A stretch of 64,000 bases of DNA. Origin: Capitella teleta. Its lineage: Eukaryota > Annelida > Polychaeta > Capitellidae. The stretch spans positions 53,369 to 117,368 of the forward strand of contig KB308850.1 of assembly GCA_000328365.1 (NCBI GenBank), given 5' to 3'. A program made the position numbers and the translations under genes. Every line of letters starts with the position of its first letter. Within the stretch, counting starts at the first letter, position 1. Shown here one piece after another: positions 59,751-64,000 of the stretch. Under the pieces are notes generated by a model. That model was given only the letters and a program-made list of their open reading frames with translations. It was not told where the DNA came from and did no database searches.

Positions 59751-61842
59751 TCACAAAAGTAAGTTTTCAAACTTATATTTATTCCCTCTGCCGACCGCAA
59801 TATGAGGAGGTGTAACCTTCCTCACAAGTTGAAGAGGCTGGATGGCCGAAGACTCCCGGTCGGAGAGACTGTCCGAGGCGGCTTCGGGTTTGAGAAGAGC
59901 AGTCCGATAACCTCCATTCTTGTAGTTGAGTTCAATGTTGGAGTTCTTTATTTGCCATCGATTCAAGTGAGTTGAGCTTGTCTGGTAGTTGTGGGCGTTG
60001 TTTGGAGAGAAGCCTGAGCCGTTGCCTGGGTTGCCCCCGCGAGCGAGCTTCTCTGGCAGGAGACAGCAGCAGCGCCGAAGTTCCACCCAGACCGTTCGAG
60101 TGAAGAGCCCTGGAAGATATATCCATACATGAGTCTATCCCTCAGTAGCCGATTGCTTTGTGTGAGCTCTGAGCAGCATTAGCTGGTGCCAGTCACTGGT
60201 CATTGTCCTGGAAGGTACTTTGGGCCGCGAACGGATCGAAAAGACAGAGCGCAGCCAATGACACGCGGATTGCGTCTTTCTCTTTAGTGGGGTGGTGAAC
60301 AACCCTGCAAAGGTCAGAGGTCAAAGACCATGTACTGAACACCAACCTACATGCTGCCCTTCTCAATACTATAGATAAGATAAAGCAAACTCATCCTTAC
60401 CGTAGACGATGGGGTTCATGCACGAGTTGGAAACCGCAAATAGGTAGAGGATTCGCTGGATCTTCTCATCGACTTGTTCCGCGGAAGTTCTAGAATAGAA
60501 CACCATGGCTATCGTTGCACATGAGAGATGTCTGCTACTCACTTGTCCACCCAGTGCCATATGATCATTGCGTAGTACGGAGTCCAACACATGACAAATA
60601 CGAATACTGCATTGAAGTGACGTCATTTTAGATCGCTCAGCTCAAGTTATCTACTCACCTATAACAATAGTCATCTTCAGTGTGCGAATTCTTGCTTTTT
60701 CCATGCGGCCCACCCCTGACCTTCTCAGAGAACCGGTTGAAGCAATCATGGAATTCGTGCTTTGTTTTCTCTTGACGTGATCTGGACCTGTGAACATAAA
60801 TCCAAAGGTTGACCGCTTTTTCCTTCTCTATGTACCAATTAATGGTGCAAACAGAACCGGAAGCACGTGTTATGGGTTGCTACCTAAATCAATTGAACCT
60901 CAATGTAACCGACCGTAACAGTGACATAACGGCACGTCAAATTAGGCAAATAAACATGTTTGATTACCTATTGATCGCTAAGAAGATGCAAGTTGTATAA
61001 CACATTTAGGTCCATGGCGACTTCTTAACAAACCCCAGTCGCAATATCGATGTTGAGGTCCCGGGCTCGAAACCCGATCGGGCCATGGGCGTTATGATTG
61101 TGAATTACAAATGTAATTCGCTATAATTATAACTCTTCGGTGATTCTGCAGTGCTGCCTAACTGCGTTACAAGGCCGGGCGCTGTGTACCTCTGTCTATG
61201 GTGGTATACAGGTGGTAGGCGGAAACCCATGTCCCGGGCCTTCTGTTTTGGCTCCCGTATCACCCGAATGGTTGGGGGAAAATCCCATCATGCCTCATGC
61301 CTTATGCCCAATCGCAGCCCAATCGCCAAGGGTACGACTGTTACTTCACAGGGCTCAATATAAGTTATATGACAATAACAATCTCTGCGGAGGGAAACCC
61401 CTCAAGCCCCTCAAGTCTCATCCGGCGCCATTATTATTAATTAACCAGATTAGAAGTCGTAATACTTTGTTTTGTAATCCCACATGAATAGAGGAAAGCA
61501 ATTACTTCCTGACCCATGACTGACTGATGACTGACCCATGATTGACCAATGACTGACCAATGACTGACCCATAACTGACCCATGACTGACCAATGACTGA
61601 CCCATAACTGACCCTTGACTGACGCATGACTCACCTCCACGTCCTTCCCGTGATCTTTTGGTTATTTCGATGAGTATGAATGAATAAGATATGACGATGA
61701 CCACCAGAGGGGCAAGATACAAGGCTGAGAAGCAGAACACGTTGTAGATCATCTGGTGAGTTGTAGTCGGAAAGAAGTTGAAGGTGACACACTGCTTGAA
61801 CCATGGGTGGTTAGGGTGGCTCTCTACGTGGTAGATCACACT
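59751..61842 (-). CDS. GnRH/AKH/corazonin-type neuropeptide GPCR, TM5 to C-terminus
   Basis: A rhodopsin-class receptor for a GnRH-superfamily peptide at the plasma membrane. Minus-strand exons are 61842-61635, 60787-60659, 60606-60543, 60489-60401 and 60109-59751. They join in matching phases to give 282 residues and a stop. The first exon holds ECL2 with the conserved Cys (FKQCVTFNFF) and TM5 (YNVFCFSALYLAPLVV). The second holds a basic third loop (MEKARIRTLKMTIVI). The third holds TM6 with CWTPYYAMIIWHW, the hallmark of this family. The fourth holds TM7 with NSCMNPIVYG (NPxxY). The last holds helix 8 (LFTRTVW), a palmitoylation-type CCC, and a tail of about 105 residues. NPxxY rather than DPxxY separates it from mammalian GnRHR1. 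ECL2 is most like invertebrate GnRH or corazonin receptors, and I cannot choose between them without the missing half. Exons for the N-terminus to TM4 lie beyond 64000. Confidence 0.92.
61125..61300 (+). repeat. Short interspersed repeat S, copy 3, in a GPCR intron
   Basis: This matches copy 1 in both blocks (CTTCGGTGATTCTGCAGTGC; CCCGGGCCTTCTGTT; CTCCCGTATCACCCGAATGG). It lies in the 847-nt intron 60788-61634. Just upstream, at 61056-61084, CCCGGGCTCGAAACCC followed by GATCGGGCC resembles a tRNA T-arm and B box. This raises the possibility that the family is tRNA-derived. Confidence 0.75.
61509..61634 (-). repeat. 11-bp minisatellite starting at a GPCR 5' splice site
   Basis: On the gene strand there are 11 units of consensus GTCAGTCATGG plus a 5-nt remainder (126 nt). 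The first unit, GTGAGTCATGC, is the splice donor of exon 61842-61635 itself. Later units differ by one or two bases, mainly TTAT for TCAT and TG for GG at the end. Confidence 0.92.
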
Positions 61843-61849
61843 CTGAAAG

Positions 61850-64000
61850 CACAAGTCTATCATCAAGTGCCTTACACTGGTGCCTTACACTGGTGCCCAT
61901 ACTTAATGGTGCCTATGTTGTGCACCAGTAATTGTTATTAATTCCCCCGATCTTTCTTGTAACAATAAAGATTCGCGAAATTACTAAAGGTGCCAGGGTA
62001 TACAATGATGATTAGATGTGTTGGCACAATTAGAGCTCACCAAAAGATGTTCTAAGGAAGATGTTGAGGTTGAGGTCTTTGATAAAAATTCTTTTGTCAA
62101 AACTTTATGTTTAATGACGTCATACAAAAAACTCGTGCCGTCGTCTCTCGGCCTTGGACAGACTTTAATGAACGAGGGGCAATTTTTTCTTATGTATCGC
62201 AATAATTAACTTGCTACATTGTGGTTAATTAAGTAATCAGTATGGCATTGCAATGGTTCCCCCATTTTCATTCTTTGCTTGTTCATTGGTGCCATGAAAG
62301 GAACCATAATTCACACTGCTTGCAATTACGTTTCATGACATTAACTTATTGCGTTGAACGAACTTCCGGTGATAGTTGACTATGACGAGGGACATGATAA
62401 AAAAGTGCCCCTCCTAGCAGAAAACAACCACAAACGAAAGGAACATTAAGTGGATTGGGAAACACATGAAGAGAACGCGGTATTTCCTCGTGTGCTTGTG
62501 TTTTAGGCACTCGTCATGTTAAGCACTGCATCGCAGAGGCAGTTACCTGCACGCAATATTATCTCATCAGACGAATTACTAACAAGCTATGTGAAGTGAT
62601 ATGTTTATGTATTTATGCACGCAATGGTTGAAACAAAAGGGTATTTTGTCCTTGGAAATTCCTTGTCAATTATAAAAGAAAAGGTCTTGGATTTGCCGAG
62701 AATGCACCAAGAGCATGTCATCTAATATTCATTAGGCGGGAAAAACGAGATTTCCTTTCTTTCGTTCTAGAGGAAAATAACAAGTGAAAGGTTGTTTTGT
62801 GCAAGACAACTTAAATAATTTATAATCCATGTTATATTTTCTTCATAAGTTCCCGTGTGTTTCACCTTTTATACCATGTTGTCCCCGTTTAGATACAAGC
62901 CTCTCCGAATTACTGCCATTAGACCACAACTGTGTCTGTTGACCAATCAGCGCTCAGCATGAAGCTTCATTGGTTCCTCAATCAACCTATGCATTGCACA
63001 GTGGTTTTTCCCAACACTTCATTTCGAATGATTCGAGGCCTTCGATACATTTACTTTACGCCGCACTGCTTATGGCTTTCGACTCATTCTTGCACATTTC
63101 AAGTAATAAATGGCTGCATGGACTAATGAGCATTTTATCAATATGGTAGAACGATGATTTTATTATTTGTTTTCGATGTGCTTCCCTTGCAGAATAACCA
63201 TTATACCAGCCGTTTTGTTGATTGTAGTCAGAATTAACAATTCGATTCAAGATAACCACTTGACGAGAATTTTACGAAACAAGAATCAACGAGAAGAGGA
63301 AGTGTTATGTCAATTTATGTGAGGCCAATGCGCAATATTGCCTCCCCCCCCCCCACCTCTTCTCCGAAAAATAAAACCGCTAATTTTCATGCATTTCTAA
63401 GAAGAAACTGCCCGGAAGAAGATACCGGACAAAACAAAAGATCTACTTATTACAATAACGATATCGATGAATCATTATCCTTGCAACACATTGCAACACA
63501 TTGCAGACCATCTCCCTCGTTTGCATCTCGCGTGCAGCAAAACTAACCTTCTTTACTTTATCCAGTTTCGGGTTACAAATAAGGAATCCAGTTTCACAAA
63601 CATGCGACAACACGGCAACCTCTCAAGTCGTATATTGATGACCTCTGGCTCGAGAGGTATGCCTCAATTTATCTGGCAATGATTAAAGGGACTTGGAAGC
63701 GAAACATCCGTCATTAGAACAGACTCAGGAAGAGAGATTTCATTCCTGATTGCTGTTTCCATGGAAATGAAGTTCAGGGATTTTTCAAGATTTCACCCAT
63801 GTGCAATTTTGGGTTCTAAAAATTGGAGTCCAGTATTATTGAGTTTTGGACTTTTTAACCACCTCAGTGCTGTGTACAGCTTACAGTACTGTCCACCAGT
63901 ACTGAACACTGCTTGGGTGGATGTCGGCCTCAGATGTTGCACTTAATCTTGTAGTTCCCCCTCCAAAGCCGTTGCCTTGATTAGGGTTCTGTTCCAAGTG
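61850..64000. other. Right-edge intron of the GPCR gene
   Basis: The exon beginning at 61842 is preceded by a good acceptor (gctttcag), so sequence to the right is intron of the same gene. I searched the minus strand for TM1-TM4 motifs (LxxxD, DRx) and found none. A C run lies at 63343-63354 and a short CATTGCAACA tandem at 63478-63505. Confidence 0.5.

Overview
This window is nuclear DNA from an invertebrate bilaterian animal. It carries spliced genes with GT/AG introns, a metazoan insulin-receptor-family gene, a neuropeptide GPCR, a nuclear tRNA gene, and CR1/L2-like LINE and mariner debris in AT-rich spacers. Most introns I could place are only about 49-60 nt long, in four different genes. 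That suggests a lineage with a minimal-intron size class; tunicates are one example, but I cannot fix the phylum. A 50-N scaffold gap lies inside a GT microsatellite at 51373-51422.

Layout. 1-10290 (+): an insulin/IGF receptor gene, cut by the left edge, so the signal peptide and L1 domain lie outside. I placed 18 constitutive-position exons from the Cys-rich region to the stop at 9522. One exon position, at the start of the L2 domain, exists in two homologous tandem copies that should be mutually exclusive. A candidate 66-nt cassette exon sits where vertebrate INSR has its alternative exon 11. 11202-12790 (-): broken coding pieces I could not identify. 13316-14198 (-): HSCB, the mitochondrial Fe-S co-chaperone. 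15141-15214 (-): tRNA-Ile(AAT). 16500-18070: two promoter-like sites on the + strand. 22113-23687 (+): a four-pass membrane protein with a long disordered N-terminus. 25339-25790 (+): a compact intronless gene for a small helical protein with CRE, TATA-like and poly(A) signals. 26000-59700: a gene-poor, AT-rich region with LINE fragments, mariner remnants, three dispersed repeat families, microsatellites and one possible signal-peptide exon (53784-53876, -). 59751-61842 (-): the TM5-to-C-terminus part of a GnRH/AKH/corazonin-type receptor whose TM1-TM4 exons lie beyond the right edge.

The genes do not form an operon. Two are hormone receptors, but their shared location is not evidence of joint function. 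The most interesting signal is the predicted combinatorial splicing of the insulin receptor. Two mutually exclusive L2 exons change part of the ligand-binding ectodomain, and a possible optional exon lies just after the alpha-CT helix. The only long introns in the gene are those around these exons.

All calls were made by reading the sequence and translations by eye; no database search or RNA data were available.
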